Positions 46,782-55,244 of a stretch of 64,000 nt of DNA are shown here, one piece after another (within the stretch, counting starts at the first letter, position 1; each line of letters opens with the position of its first letter). Position numbers and translations under genes: made by a program. Below the pieces are notes generated by a model. That model was not told the DNA's origin, did not search any database, and saw only the letters and a program-made list of their open reading frames with translations. This stretch comes from Saturnia japonica. Lineage: Eukaryota > Arthropoda > Insecta > Lepidoptera > Saturniidae. Where the stretch lies: NCBI GenBank assembly GCA_033032175.1, contig CM065321.1, positions 14,406,501-14,470,500 on the forward strand, in the 5' to 3' direction.

Positions 46782-47213
46782 TGCTCCAGTGAGTCGGAGT
46801 GTTGCAGTGCTGCGTAGTGGCTGGCTGCTGCGTCGACCAGGAGAGAAGTGCGTCTCTGCTTTCTGACCGGCCGAAGTGCAGTGTGCTGTGCCAAGGTCGC
46901 TGAGAAGGCTGTGGGTGATGACCAGGAATGCGCGTCCGCTGCATGCTGGTGGTCAGGATATCCGAAGTAGCCGTGGATGCTGGCTGGCTGTATGACTCGC
47001 TGCTCGAATGCTTGAGGAAGTGACGATGACGTCACAATGACGTAGCTTTTGCGAAGAAGGTTGCGCTGACGTTCATGCTCGGGGTCACCAGTGTAGAAGA
47101 ACTATTGCAAAGGGAGGATCCTCCGACCAGACGGGTGTTATGTCTGGCGGGCAGCTGCCCCACGGTTGTAGTCGGGTTCTTGTATATATACTCAACGATT
47201 GAGTTAATTTCTA
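46780..47213 (+). mobile_element. TRIM-like LTR element, copy 2 (3' interior plus truncated 3' LTR)
   Basis: It begins AATGCTCCAGTGAGTCGGAG, inside the interior, so about 245 bases overlap with those already present in copy 1 (44217-44463). The interior runs to GGGGTCACCAG. The LTR starts TGTAGAAGAACTATTGCAAAG (47092) and matches the 3' LTR of copy 3 rather than a 5' LTR. It is cut at 47213 (TTAATTTCTA), where the Jockey 5' UTR begins. The remaining 70-odd LTR bases are missing from this locus. Confidence 0.85.
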
Positions 47214-47827
47214 GGAAGTTCCGATTTGGTCTTGATCGCGAACGGACGTGTCGCTCCGTTTGTGCTCTCGACCATCACGTGACTTAATTGTTGCGATCTT
47301 ATATTTGGAATTTATTTCGAATATATTGTTGCAATAACGACGTAAACCAACTGGTGTCTAACGCTCGCGTGGTAAACCGCACTTTTCGGTGCGACTTGCT
47401 TGTTTTTTATAAATCCACGGTTTTGTGGTCGCTCACTGGATACCTGACGGTGCTAACTAAAGTGAGCGGGGCGTGACCCGAGCAGCCCGCTGGTTGTCTC
47501 CTTCAGAGGCAAACAGCCAGACTCGGACGGGCCTGGGAATCTAGGCCTTTGCGGTTATCGCATAGTCTTGCCCCAGGTGTCTCCTGCCAAACCTTCCGAT
47601 CCTGCACACTCCATCCCCGGGAAACTGTTTGGCCCTAGCCCGGTTTAATTACCGGTCTGCGTCCTCGGCCCCGGGCTTGTTAGGGCTCCTTAGGGTTGAT
47701 AGGTCCTTCCTGTGTGTCATTGCACCTTGACCACAGGTCTCTTGCCGACTCCGATAGTCTTTTTAAGTTTTTGGCGCACCCCCCTGCCCCTAAGGCAGGG
47801 AGGCCTTTAATTTAAAATAAAATAAAA
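47214..47827 (+). promoter_or_regulatory. Jockey 5' UTR / probable internal promoter region
   Basis: 614 bases from the break in the LTR to the ORF1 ATG, with no long ORF from a canonical start. The first 250 bases are moderately AT-rich; then a GC-rich part ends GGCAGGGAGGCCTTTAATTT just before the ATG. LINEs of this type carry a downstream pol II promoter in the 5' UTR (established for Jockey). I cannot see which bases act here. The sharp start at GGAAGTTCCG may be the true 5' end, as no other copy in the window reaches this far. Confidence 0.6.
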
Positions 47828-48349
47828 ATGTCCCATTGTCCTCCCTCTTCTGCCGTCATGGCAAATAACGTTACCGACCTGGCCACTTGCATAGGCAAGT
47901 TGCAAGCCAGGATGAAAGCGCTGGAATTTCAATACCAGCGCTATCAAAATTTCGTCGTATTACGGTGTCCCTCTCTAGACGAGGAATACCGTAATCTACC
48001 TGAGAACGCCTGCGTGCATCGCACCGCTGCGACCGCGACCCGTCATGAGGCCGTTTCAGGTAGCGAGGCGGCCGCTTCAGGTAGCAAGGCGGCCGATGAC
48101 GTCACGGCCGCGACCGTTATACCGACTGGCGCCGCGCCAGTCGGCGCCGCGCCCAAACGTCTCACGCGCAGCGCTGCGCGTCCGTCCGCCGCGTCATCCG
48201 GGGCCGTGGCCACGTCTACGGCCACGCCCCCTGTCCCGACTAGCCAATCGCGCGGGTCAAGCCCCGCCTCCGTCAGGCGAGGGCCGCGTAATTCGCGGTC
48301 ACAATCTAGGGTTACCAAAAATAGCCCGTACGTCCATCGCGGTGCGTAA
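47828..48349 (+). CDS. Jockey ORF1 N-terminal part (truncated by deletion)
   Basis: 173 codons from MSHCPPSSAVMANNV. Residues about 13-45 (TDLATCIGKLQARMKALEFQ) look helical and could form a coiled coil, as in LINE ORF1 proteins. Then follows a low-complexity Ala/Ser/Pro/Arg-rich region to the end. The true protein should continue into the PRE-C2HC and zinc-knuckle part seen at 60710-61993. Here a deletion of at least 740 bases joins the basic region to the middle of the second knuckle, out of frame, and a TAA follows at 48347-48349. Confidence 0.75.
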   Translation: MSHCPPSSAVMANNVTDLATCIGKLQARMKALEFQYQRYQNFVVLRCPSLDEEYRNLPENACVHRTAATATRHEAVSGSEAAASGSKAADDVTAATVIPTGAAPVGAAPKRLTRSAARPSAASSGAVATSTATPPVPTSQSRGSSPASVRRGPRNSRSQSRVTKNSPYVHRGA

Positions 48350-48942
48350 AGTGCCGAGAGGACCACCCCACACGGGAGTGCACGCGCGAGCGTGACTCCG
48401 TCGTCCCCCCGAGCTGCGTGTTATGCGGGGAGGAGGGGCATCCCGCGAATTATCGCGGTTGCCCCAAGGCCCCGCGCACCACGCGGCCACGCACGCAGAG
48501 GCAGGCGGCCCCCCGGGCGGCGCCCCCCGCATCAGCCATCAAAGCGCAACCCCCGCTGGCGTCAGGGGAATTTCCCGCGCTGCCGGTCCCGCGCCAGTCC
48601 CCGGCCGCCGCCGGCCTCTCCGCACCCCGCGCGGTGCAACCGCAACCCGTGCGTTCATCGCAGAACGCATGGGGCCCCCGTCGCCCCAATCCACAGCCCC
48701 TTATGGCTATTGATATTCCCGCGCCCCGCGCGCCCGCTAACGTTGTCGTTAATAGTAACGACTTAATGATACTGCTCCTTCGCGAGCACGATATCCGCGA
48801 GCTCATTGACTACAATGACCATCTGGAGCGCTTCGGTCTCATCAAGACCGCTTGCGCGTTCCCCCGCCTCTCAGAGACACTACAACGTCTCGACCGTGAG
48901 GCGTGTAATAATAACTTAGGGCCTTTCAATGGCAAAGTTTAA
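48340..48942 (+). pseudogene. Jockey ORF1 C-terminal part (out of frame after the deletion)
   Basis: The frame from CGG at 48340 reads RCVKCREDHPTRECTRERD, then CVLCGEEGHPANYRGC, i.e. the second and third zinc knuckles. A Pro/Ala/Arg-rich linker and a C-terminal domain follow (NDLMILLLREHDIRELIDYN, GLIKTACAFPRL). It is 96-97% like 61400-61993 by eye. The first knuckle and PRE-C2HC domain are gone. The ORF1 stop seen in the other copy (TAG) is lost by a 2-base difference, so the frame runs on to TAA at 48940 and overlaps ORF2 by 14 bases. Confidence 0.8.
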
Positions 48943-51757
48943 GCCGAAAGCGTTAAATCTTTCCTTTTTTAACGCGCGGAACCTATATCCGCAGCGTGAT
49001 CTCGTCGCGACCTTTCTTAAAGATCACCAAGTAGATGTTCTTTTAGTGCAGGAGACGCTCTTAAAGCGTGCTAAACGTGATCCGAAAATCGCGAACTACA
49101 ATATTGTAAGAAATGACCGGGCCGGCCGCGGGGGCGGCACTCTCATTTATTACAAACGATCGTTATATTGTACGCCGGTAGATCCTCCGATACTTACCAA
49201 TATGGAAGTATCCGTGTGTAGACTAGGAATGACCGACCACCCGTCCATAACGTTAGTTTCAGTTTATCTCTCGCCGAGGAAAGAGCCTCTCAGGTCTGAC
49301 CTAGAAAAGCTACTTTCGCTCGGTGAATCGGTCATTATAGCGGGTGACCTCAATTGTGGACACACTTCGTTTGGCAATTGGAGAGACTCCAGTAATGGGG
49401 TTAAACTCGAAGAGCTAACGAACGTGCTAAACTTTGATGTCATAGCGCCACCCACTCCCACCCACTTTCAAGACAACTGTATGCCGACAGTGCTTGATGT
49501 AGCTCTCATTAAAGGTATCGCGCTTCGGTTACGACTCATTCGGGTCGTACACGAGCTCGACTCCGACCACCGTCCGGTCATCATGCAGCTAGGTCAACCA
49601 GACGACTCTAGCCCTCCTTCGGTCCAAGTGGTTGACTATGCCAAGCTAAAACATTATCTTGCGGACAGGCCGTCCTCGTCCAGCTTAGATAGGATCCCGG
49701 ACGTATTGGGGTCCGTTGCGGATGTAGATCTCGCGATCGATTCCCTGGTCGACCACCTGCAGGTCGGCATCGGAGAGGCCTCGAGAGAGGTCGAAGAGGC
49801 GAGCGATCGCCGCTTCGTACTCCCTGCCGACGTGCGGGCGTTGTTGACGGAAAAGAACGCGGCGACTCGTGCGCACGACCACTATCCGACCGAGGAAAAC
49901 CGCGCACGCTTACGCGCGCTTCAGAGAGCGGTTAGAGCCCGCATATTAGAACTCAGGAGTCACAGATGGGACGCCCTCGTCGAAGGGCTAAGGCCGTCGC
50001 ATCTGGCTTACTGGAAACTAGCTCGCAGCCTCAAAATAGAGGCTTCTTATCTTATGCCCCCCCTCGAGAGGGGTCCCGGTATACCGCTCGCCTTCGATAG
50101 CAGCGACAAGGCGGAGTGCCTCGCCACTTGTTTGGAGAGCCAGTGCTCTCCGAACAGTGTCGATGCAAATACCGACCGGGTCGAGGGTATCGATGGATGC
50201 GTGCGGGAGCTGGATAAGCTCCCAGCGACAGCCTCCCTGTCCCCAGTCACGTCTGAGGAGGTTCTTTCCATTATAAAAAGCCTTAAGCTCAGAAAAGCAC
50301 CAGGTCCCGACGGGATCAGGAATGAAGTACTTAGGCTTCTTCCTGATCGCCTCATAGCTCTATTGGTCTGCATCTTCAATGTAGCCATAGTCCACTGCCA
50401 TTTTCCAGCCGCCTGGAAAAAGGCAATAGTCATAGGTATCCGTAAGCCCGGCAAGAGCGCGTCGCTTCCCGACAGCTATCGCCCGATCAGTCTCCTAAAT
50501 ACGTTAGGGAAAATTTACGAGCGGATCCTTCTGAACCGTCTCAAGCCAATAATAGAGGAGAAAGACCTCTATCCGCCTGAGCAATTCGGTTTCCGTGCTA
50601 GATATTCTTGCACTCATCAAGTACTCCGCCTCACGGAGCACGTTGCATTTAATTTTGCTGAACTTTATAAACCCCGCCGTACACTTGCGGTCTTTTTCGA
50701 CGTGGCCAAGGCCTTTGATAAGGTCTGGCACGAGGGATTGATTTACAAGTTGTACCGCTTTGAAGTCCCCGATAGGCTAATTAAAATAATTCGCGACTAT
50801 TTAACAGATCGCACCTTCCGCTATAGAGTGGAAGGTGAATTGTCCACGCCCCGTCCAATACGCTCAGGCGTTCCCCAAGGTTCGATCCTGGCTCCTAGCC
50901 TATTTAACCTGTACGTCAGTGACCTACCTCGACTCCCGGAGGTCGAGGTAGGGCTATACGCTGACGATACAGTCTTATATGCCTCAGATAGGAATAGATC
51001 CCACCTCAGACATAAAGTCCAACGCTCCGTGACCACTCTCGGGAAGTGGTTTAACGAGTGGCGTATAGCCGTTAATCCCTCGAAGAGCGCCGCGATGCTC
51101 TTCGATGCGGATTCGTCACAGATACCGTGGAAGCTTAAACCTGTTAAGCTCTACGATAATCCGATTCCGTATGTAAGAGAGACCAAATATCTAGGGGTAA
51201 CCCTAGATAGTAGGCTCTCCTTTAGACCCCACATCCGTAAGGTTAGGAACAGGGCCGCGTGGGTCCTGGGCCGGTTGCATCCTCTGTTGTGTTCGGTGAG
51301 TAAAATGTCCACGCGACATAAGCTCACGCTCTACAAGACGTGTATTCGACCAATTTTGACATACAGTTGCGCCGTGTTCGCACATATGTCCGAGTCGAGT
51401 TTCAAACGGTTACAATCGATACAGAATAGGTTCCTCTATCGTCTCACCGGGGCCCCGTGGTATGTTCGAAGCGTAGATCTCCATAGAGATATGGAGCTTC
51501 CTTCGATACATGCCTACGTTAAACAGCTCTCCCGTTCGTATTTCGACACCGCGTCGAACCACGCGAATCCGTTAATAAAAACAGCCGCCACTTATGTTCC
51601 GGCACCCACGGACATCCGGTGCAAACGCCGGCCGCGCAATATTTTTATTGACCCCGACGATCACATCGAAAATTCTACTGTTAAACATCAACCAATAACT
51701 TTAATAATAACTAGTAGGAAAAATGTAACTTCTCAGGAAACGAAATGTAACTTTTGA
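48929..51757 (+). CDS. Jockey ORF2: AP endonuclease plus reverse transcriptase, chimeric C-terminus
   Basis: 942 codons from MAKFKPKALN. It encodes the enzyme that nicks the target and copies the element RNA. Endonuclease (about 8-220): N15 in FFNARNL, E42 in VQETLL, D140/N142 in AGDLNCGH, and SDH at 212-214. Reverse transcriptase (about 455-745): KAPGPDGI, SYRPISLL, FFDVAKAFDKVW (D591), GVPQGSILAPSLFNLY and YADD (677-680; D679/D680), then KYLGVTLD. No RNase H motif follows, as usual for Jockey. All catalytic residues are intact. The last 26 residues (from T917) come from segment Q: after IENS the frame continues TVKHQPITL instead of the native tail at 52719. Whether the chimera is active is unknown. 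Confidence 0.9.
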   Translation: MAKFKPKALNLSFFNARNLYPQRDLVATFLKDHQVDVLLVQETLLKRAKRDPKIANYNIVRNDRAGRGGGTLIYYKRSLYCTPVDPPILTNMEVSVCRLGMTDHPSITLVSVYLSPRKEPLRSDLEKLLSLGESVIIAGDLNCGHTSFGNWRDSSNGVKLEELTNVLNFDVIAPPTPTHFQDNCMPTVLDVALIKGIALRLRLIRVVHELDSDHRPVIMQLGQPDDSSPPSVQVVDYAKLKHYLADRPSSSSLDRIPDVLGSVADVDLAIDSLVDHLQVGIGEASREVEEASDRRFVLPADVRALLTEKNAATRAHDHYPTEENRARLRALQRAVRARILELRSHRWDALVEGLRPSHLAYWKLARSLKIEASYLMPPLERGPGIPLAFDSSDKAECLATCLESQCSPNSVDANTDRVEGIDGCVRELDKLPATASLSPVTSEEVLSIIKSLKLRKAPGPDGIRNEVLRLLPDRLIALLVCIFNVAIVHCHFPAAWKKAIVIGIRKPGKSASLPDSYRPISLLNTLGKIYERILLNRLKPIIEEKDLYPPEQFGFRARYSCTHQVLRLTEHVAFNFAELYKPRRTLAVFFDVAKAFDKVWHEGLIYKLYRFEVPDRLIKIIRDYLTDRTFRYRVEGELSTPRPIRSGVPQGSILAPSLFNLYVSDLPRLPEVEVGLYADDTVLYASDRNRSHLRHKVQRSVTTLGKWFNEWRIAVNPSKSAAMLFDADSSQIPWKLKPVKLYDNPIPYVRETKYLGVTLDSRLSFRPHIRKVRNRAAWVLGRLHPLLCSVSKMSTRHKLTLYKTCIRPILTYSCAVFAHMSESSFKRLQSIQNRFLYRLTGAPWYVRSVDLHRDMELPSIHAYVKQLSRSYFDTASNHANPLIKTAATYVPAPTDIRCKRRPRNIFIDPDDHIENSTVKHQPITLIITSRKNVTSQETKCNF

Positions 51758-52167
51758 TCCAAGTGCTTTAATAACACAGTAGTATTCACATCGTATGCAT
51801 TTGGTCTTTGGTATGCTTAATAATAATAATAAATAATTCTCAACAGGATCACTTAAATACTTGACTAGAACTAACCGAAGGAACATGCCGGATTCGGAAC
51901 TGGCTACTCAACTCTCGATCATATACACATGTTCAAACAAATTTTCGAGAAAAACAAAGAATTCAATGTATCTTTGTACTGTTGCTTCGTAAACTATAGC
52001 AACGCATTCGATTCTATCGAACACGAAAGCATCTGGCAAGCGCTCAAAACCCAAGGTGTGGAAGAAAAATATATTGCAAGTTGTCGGTATCATTAATATC
52101 TAACTTTAGCAGATAACTATTTGTAAACTTTACTGAATAAAGGCTTATATTATTATTATTATGCTTC
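51673..52167 (+). repeat. Segment Q, copy 2 (RTE-derived)
   Basis: Partner of 43329-43822. The shared word TTC marks the joint with Jockey ORF2. It ends with the same AATAAAGGCTTATATT(ATT)n tail and the CTTC (52164-52167) that is the left target duplication of TRIM copy 3. Confidence 0.9.
51887..52096 (+). pseudogene. RTE reverse-transcriptase fragment, copy 2
   Basis: Same fragment as 43543-43758, including the motif A Asp-to-Asn change (FVNYSNAFDS). It keeps the better GVEEKYI reading, so copy 1 probably lost a base. It ends at TAA 52094-52096. Confidence 0.75.
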
Positions 52168-52234
52168 TGTAGAAGAACCATCGAAAAGGGAGGATCCTCC
52201 GACCTGACGGATGTTATGTCTGGCGGGCAGCTGC

Positions 52235-52246
52235 CCAACGGTTGTA
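52235..52246. repeat. Target-site duplication, left (CCAACGGTTGTA)
   Basis: A 12-base direct repeat that flanks the minus-strand Jockey; the right copy is at 53871-53882. A single copy is present at the empty site 43890-43901. Confidence 0.95.
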
Positions 52247-53870
52247 TTTTTTTTTTTTTTTTTTTTTTTAGAACTGACTACACTGTTAGCCTTAGGGGCC
52301 CTAAAGCCGCTGCGGCTTTTACAGCTTCACCGGACTTGGGGGCGAGCGCAGAGGGCACTCAGCCGCGAAAGTTTTGTGGACGACTCGCACTCGCGATCTA
52401 TTCGAATCCCTACACCTACGATTCGAGCTAACTAAATATACACATAGGCACGTTCCCTTCCTCCTGGGAGGAAGGAAGGAACCGTGCGTATGTGTATTCA
52501 ATAATCGGAATGTTTCTACACTAACTAGCGCTAACTAACTAGCGTAAAAAAAAGAAAAAAAAGGTCCCTCACAGAACCTATGTACCTGTGTGGTGTGCAC
52601 GTGTGTATGTTCATACGTGTGTAGTGTTGTATGTAGGTAGCTAAGTGATGCACGTACAGTGTCACTTGTATCGCGCGGGCGGTTGCCTGACCCAAGGGTT
52701 TCACACCGAGGAACGGACCTAGGCTTGGGTTACCGCTAGAGAGGGTGGACGTGACGGGTGTGCTGGAGCGAAATTGACCGCCCGCCCTCTGCGGAGAGAA
52801 CGGTGGTTACGCGGGCGTGGGCGCTGGCACGCTCTGTTTGGAGAGACGGATGTGTAATATTTATTCGAATTTTCGATGTGATCGTCGGGATCAATAAAAA
52901 TATTGCGCGGCCGGCGTTTGCACCGGATGTCCGTGGGTGCCGGAACATAAGTGGCGGCTGTTTTTATTAACGGATTCGCGTGGTTCGACGCGGTGTCGAA
53001 ATACGAACGGGAGAGCTGTTTAACGTAGGCATGTATCGAAGGAAGCTCCATATCTCTATGGAGATCTACGCTTCGAACATACCACGGGGCCCCGGTGAGA
53101 CGATAGAGGAACCTATTCTGTATCGATTGTAACCGTTTGAAACTCGACTCGGACATATGTGCGAACACGGCGCAACTGTATGTCAAAATTGGTCGAATAC
53201 ACGTCTTGTAGAGCGTGAGCTTATGTCGCGTGGACATTTTACTCACCGAACACAACAGAGGATGCAACCGGCCCAGGACCCACGCGGCCCTGTTCCTAAC
53301 CTTACGGATGTGGGGTCTAAAAGAGAGCCTACTATCTAGGGTTACCCCTAGATATTTGGTCTCTCTTACATACGGAATCGGATTATCGTAGAGCTTAACA
53401 GGTTTAAGCTTCCACGGTATCTGTGACGAATCCGCATCGAAGAGCATCGCGGCGCTCTTCGAGGGATTAACGGCTATACGCCACTCGTTAAACCACTTCC
53501 CGAGAGTGGTCACGGAGCGTTGGACTTTGTGTCTGAGGTGGGATCTATTCCTATCTGAGGCATATAAGACTGTATCGTCAGCGTATAGCCCTACCTCGAC
53601 CTCCGGGAGTCGAGGTAGGTCACTGACGTACAGGTTAAATAGGCTAGGAGCCAGGATCGAACCTTGGGGAACGCCTGAGCGTATTGGACGGGGCGTGGAC
53701 AATTCACCTTCCACTCTATAGCGAAAGGTGCGATCTGTTAGATAGTCGCGAATTATTTTAATTAGCCTATCGGGGATTTCAAAGTGATACAACTTGTAGA
53801 TCAATCCCTCGTGCCAGACCTTATCGAAGGCCTTGGCAACGTCGAAAAAGACCGCAAGTGTACGGCGGGG
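52247..53870 (-). mobile_element. Jockey-clade LINE, copy 2 (5'-truncated, minus strand, inside a TRIM LTR)
   Basis: 1624 bp. On the minus strand it starts within ORF2 (CCCCGCCGTACACTTGCGG) and ends in a 23-base poly(A), seen as T's at 52247-52269. The 12-bp target duplication and poly(A) show target-primed integration with 5' truncation. It retains the native ORF2 C-terminus and about 450 bases of 3' UTR (52270-52718) that copy 1 lacks. Confidence 0.97.
52719..53870 (-). pseudogene. Jockey ORF2, C-terminal 383 codons
   Basis: Open from the truncation point through PRRTLAVFFDVAKAFDKVW (motif A), GVPQGSILAPSLFNLYVSDL, YADD and KYLGVTLD to the stop. It differs from copy 1 at very few residues (for example IYKLYHFEIP for IYKLYRFEVP). 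The tail after IENS reads NKYYTSVSPNRACQRPRPRN and so on, about 47 codons, giving the native C-terminus. No frameshift or stop, so the insertion is young. It lacks the endonuclease and fingers, so it cannot move itself. Confidence 0.92.
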
Positions 53871-53882
53871 CCAACGGTTGTA
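53871..53882. repeat. Target-site duplication, right (CCAACGGTTGTA)
   Basis: Perfect match to 52235-52246. The LTR sequence resumes immediately after it with GTCGGGTTCTTG. Confidence 0.95.
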
Positions 53883-54488
53883 GTCGGGTTCTTGTATATA
53901 TACTCAACGATTGAGTTAATTTCTATAGCGCAATGTAGGATAGTAAGGATGCGTCTTATGTGGCTCGATAGATGTCGCTATGTATCGCTATGTAGATGTC
54001 GCTACATCACTCCCCTCCGAGACCGGAGTCGATAGCAGGTTGAGTCGTCCATACATCTTGTGATGCTTGCCGGGCCAGTGGAATGTTCCAGTGAGTCGGA
54101 ACCAGATGCCGCATAGTTCACGGTGAGTCGGAACTGTCTGCGGTGATGTCCCAGTGAGTCGGGGTGATGCTGCAAGAATGCTCCAGTGAGTCGGAGTGTT
54201 GCAGTGCTGCGTAGTGGCTGGCTGCTGTGTCGACCAGGAGAGAAGTGCGTCTCTGCTTTCTGACCGGCCGAAGTGCAGTGTGCTGTGCCAAGGTCGCTGA
54301 GAAGGCTGTGGGTGATGACCAGGAATGCGCGTCCGCTGCATGCTGGTGGTCAGGATATCCGAAGTAGCCGTGGATGCTGGCTGGCTGTATGACTCGCTGC
54401 TCGAATGCTTGAGGAAGTGACGATGACGTCACGATGACGTAGCTTTTGCGAAGAAGGTTGCGCTGACGTTCATGCTCGGGGTCACCAG

Positions 54489-54681
54489 TGTAGAAGAACT
54501 ATTGCAAAGGGAGGATCTTCCGACCAGACGGGTGTTATGTCTGGCGGGCAGCTGCCCCACGGTTGTAGTCGGGTTCTTGTATATATACTCAACGATTGAG
54601 TTAATTTCTATAGCGCAATGTAGGATAGTAAGGATGCATCTTATGTGGCTCGATAGATGTCGCTATGTAGATGTCGCTACA
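54489..54681 (+). repeat. 3' LTR of TRIM copy 3
   Basis: 193 bp, TGTAGAAGAACTATTGC to ATGTCGCTACA, with TTGTATATATACTCAACG as the probable TATA box (about 54578). It is shorter than the 5' LTRs because it carries fewer TCGCTATG(T) units near its end. Copy 2's partial LTR (47092-47213) shares its diagnostic bases. Confidence 0.85.
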
Positions 54682-54835
54682 CTTCTTTGTACAAACCCAA
54701 CATTGTTTAAAATTTGACTTATTGACAGAAGACTCTGATAATATGTAATACTACGTCGTTTTTTAATATTCTGGTAACCAGGCAAAGTACTGACGTCATG
54801 AAGGTCAAACAAAGGGCATATTATATTGTTCAAAA

Positions 54836-54955
54836 TATTTCTTTTTTTTATTGTAAAAAGGGGGCAAACGAGCACGTGGCGCACCTGATGGAACGTGCTC
54901 ACCACCACCCACAAACATCCGCAACACCCGAGGACTCGCCGCAGATGAGTTGTTG
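54836..54955. repeat. Fragment of the 3365/9296 repeat family
   Basis: T-run, TTGTAAAAAGGGGGCAAACGAGCACGTGGCGCACCTGATGGAA, GTGCTCACCACCACCCACAAACATCCGCAACACC, GCAGATG.GTTG. It corresponds to the first half of 9296-9560. Confidence 0.65.
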
Positions 54956-55244
54956 TCTTTACTTCTTTTTAACTTACCGTCTGCTTTATTGTCTAACGTT
55001 TTCAATTTACAACAAACAAAATAAATAATAACCACTACAGATTAAATAAATGTGGTTTTGTTCAAAAATTATAAGTTTTCATCTGATTGAAAACTCAGAA
55101 AAACTAATTAGCTTTCAAGGATTTATGTTTAGTGATTTGTTTATTCATCTTACATTTAAATTCATGAAAATGATATTATAGCTTATTCTCATCTTTTTTA
55201 AATACTTTAAGCGTTTGACATACGACCAGAACCTCACCTGATCT

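Larger units (their letters stand above)
47214..51675 (+). mobile_element. Jockey-clade LINE, copy 1 (5' UTR, ORF1, ORF2; 3' end replaced)
   Basis: A retrotransposon of about 4.5 kb, GC-rich against AT-rich surroundings. The order is 5' UTR (47214-47827), ORF1 with an internal deletion (47828-48942), and ORF2 with endonuclease and reverse transcriptase (48929 on). The last about 50 codons, 3' UTR and poly(A), known from the minus-strand copy, are absent. At 51673-51675 (TTC) it joins segment Q. No right-hand target duplication can therefore be found. Two-ORF layout, CCHC gag, APE-type endonuclease and the absence of an RNase H domain fit the Jockey clade. Confidence 0.9.
52168..54681 (+). mobile_element. 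TRIM-like LTR element, copy 3 (complete, with nested Jockey)
   Basis: 5' LTR 52168-54006 (203 bp once the nested Jockey and one target copy are removed), interior 54007-54488 (482 bp), 3' LTR 54489-54681 (193 bp). Both LTRs are TGTAG...CTACA. The element is flanked by CTTC on both sides (52164-52167 and 54682-54685), a 4-bp target duplication. The interior has no gag/pol motif, no obvious tRNA-complementary primer site starting TGG after the LTR and no clear polypurine tract. The two LTRs differ at about eight of the first 85 positions plus a short repeat-length change, so the insertion is not recent. Confidence 0.85.

Noticed and set aside
48392..48806. Long Arg/Pro/Ala-rich ORFs in other frames and on the minus strand of Jockey ORF1 (also 61449-61917)
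   Set aside because: Shadows of the GC-rich gag linker; the zinc-knuckle frame is the real one.
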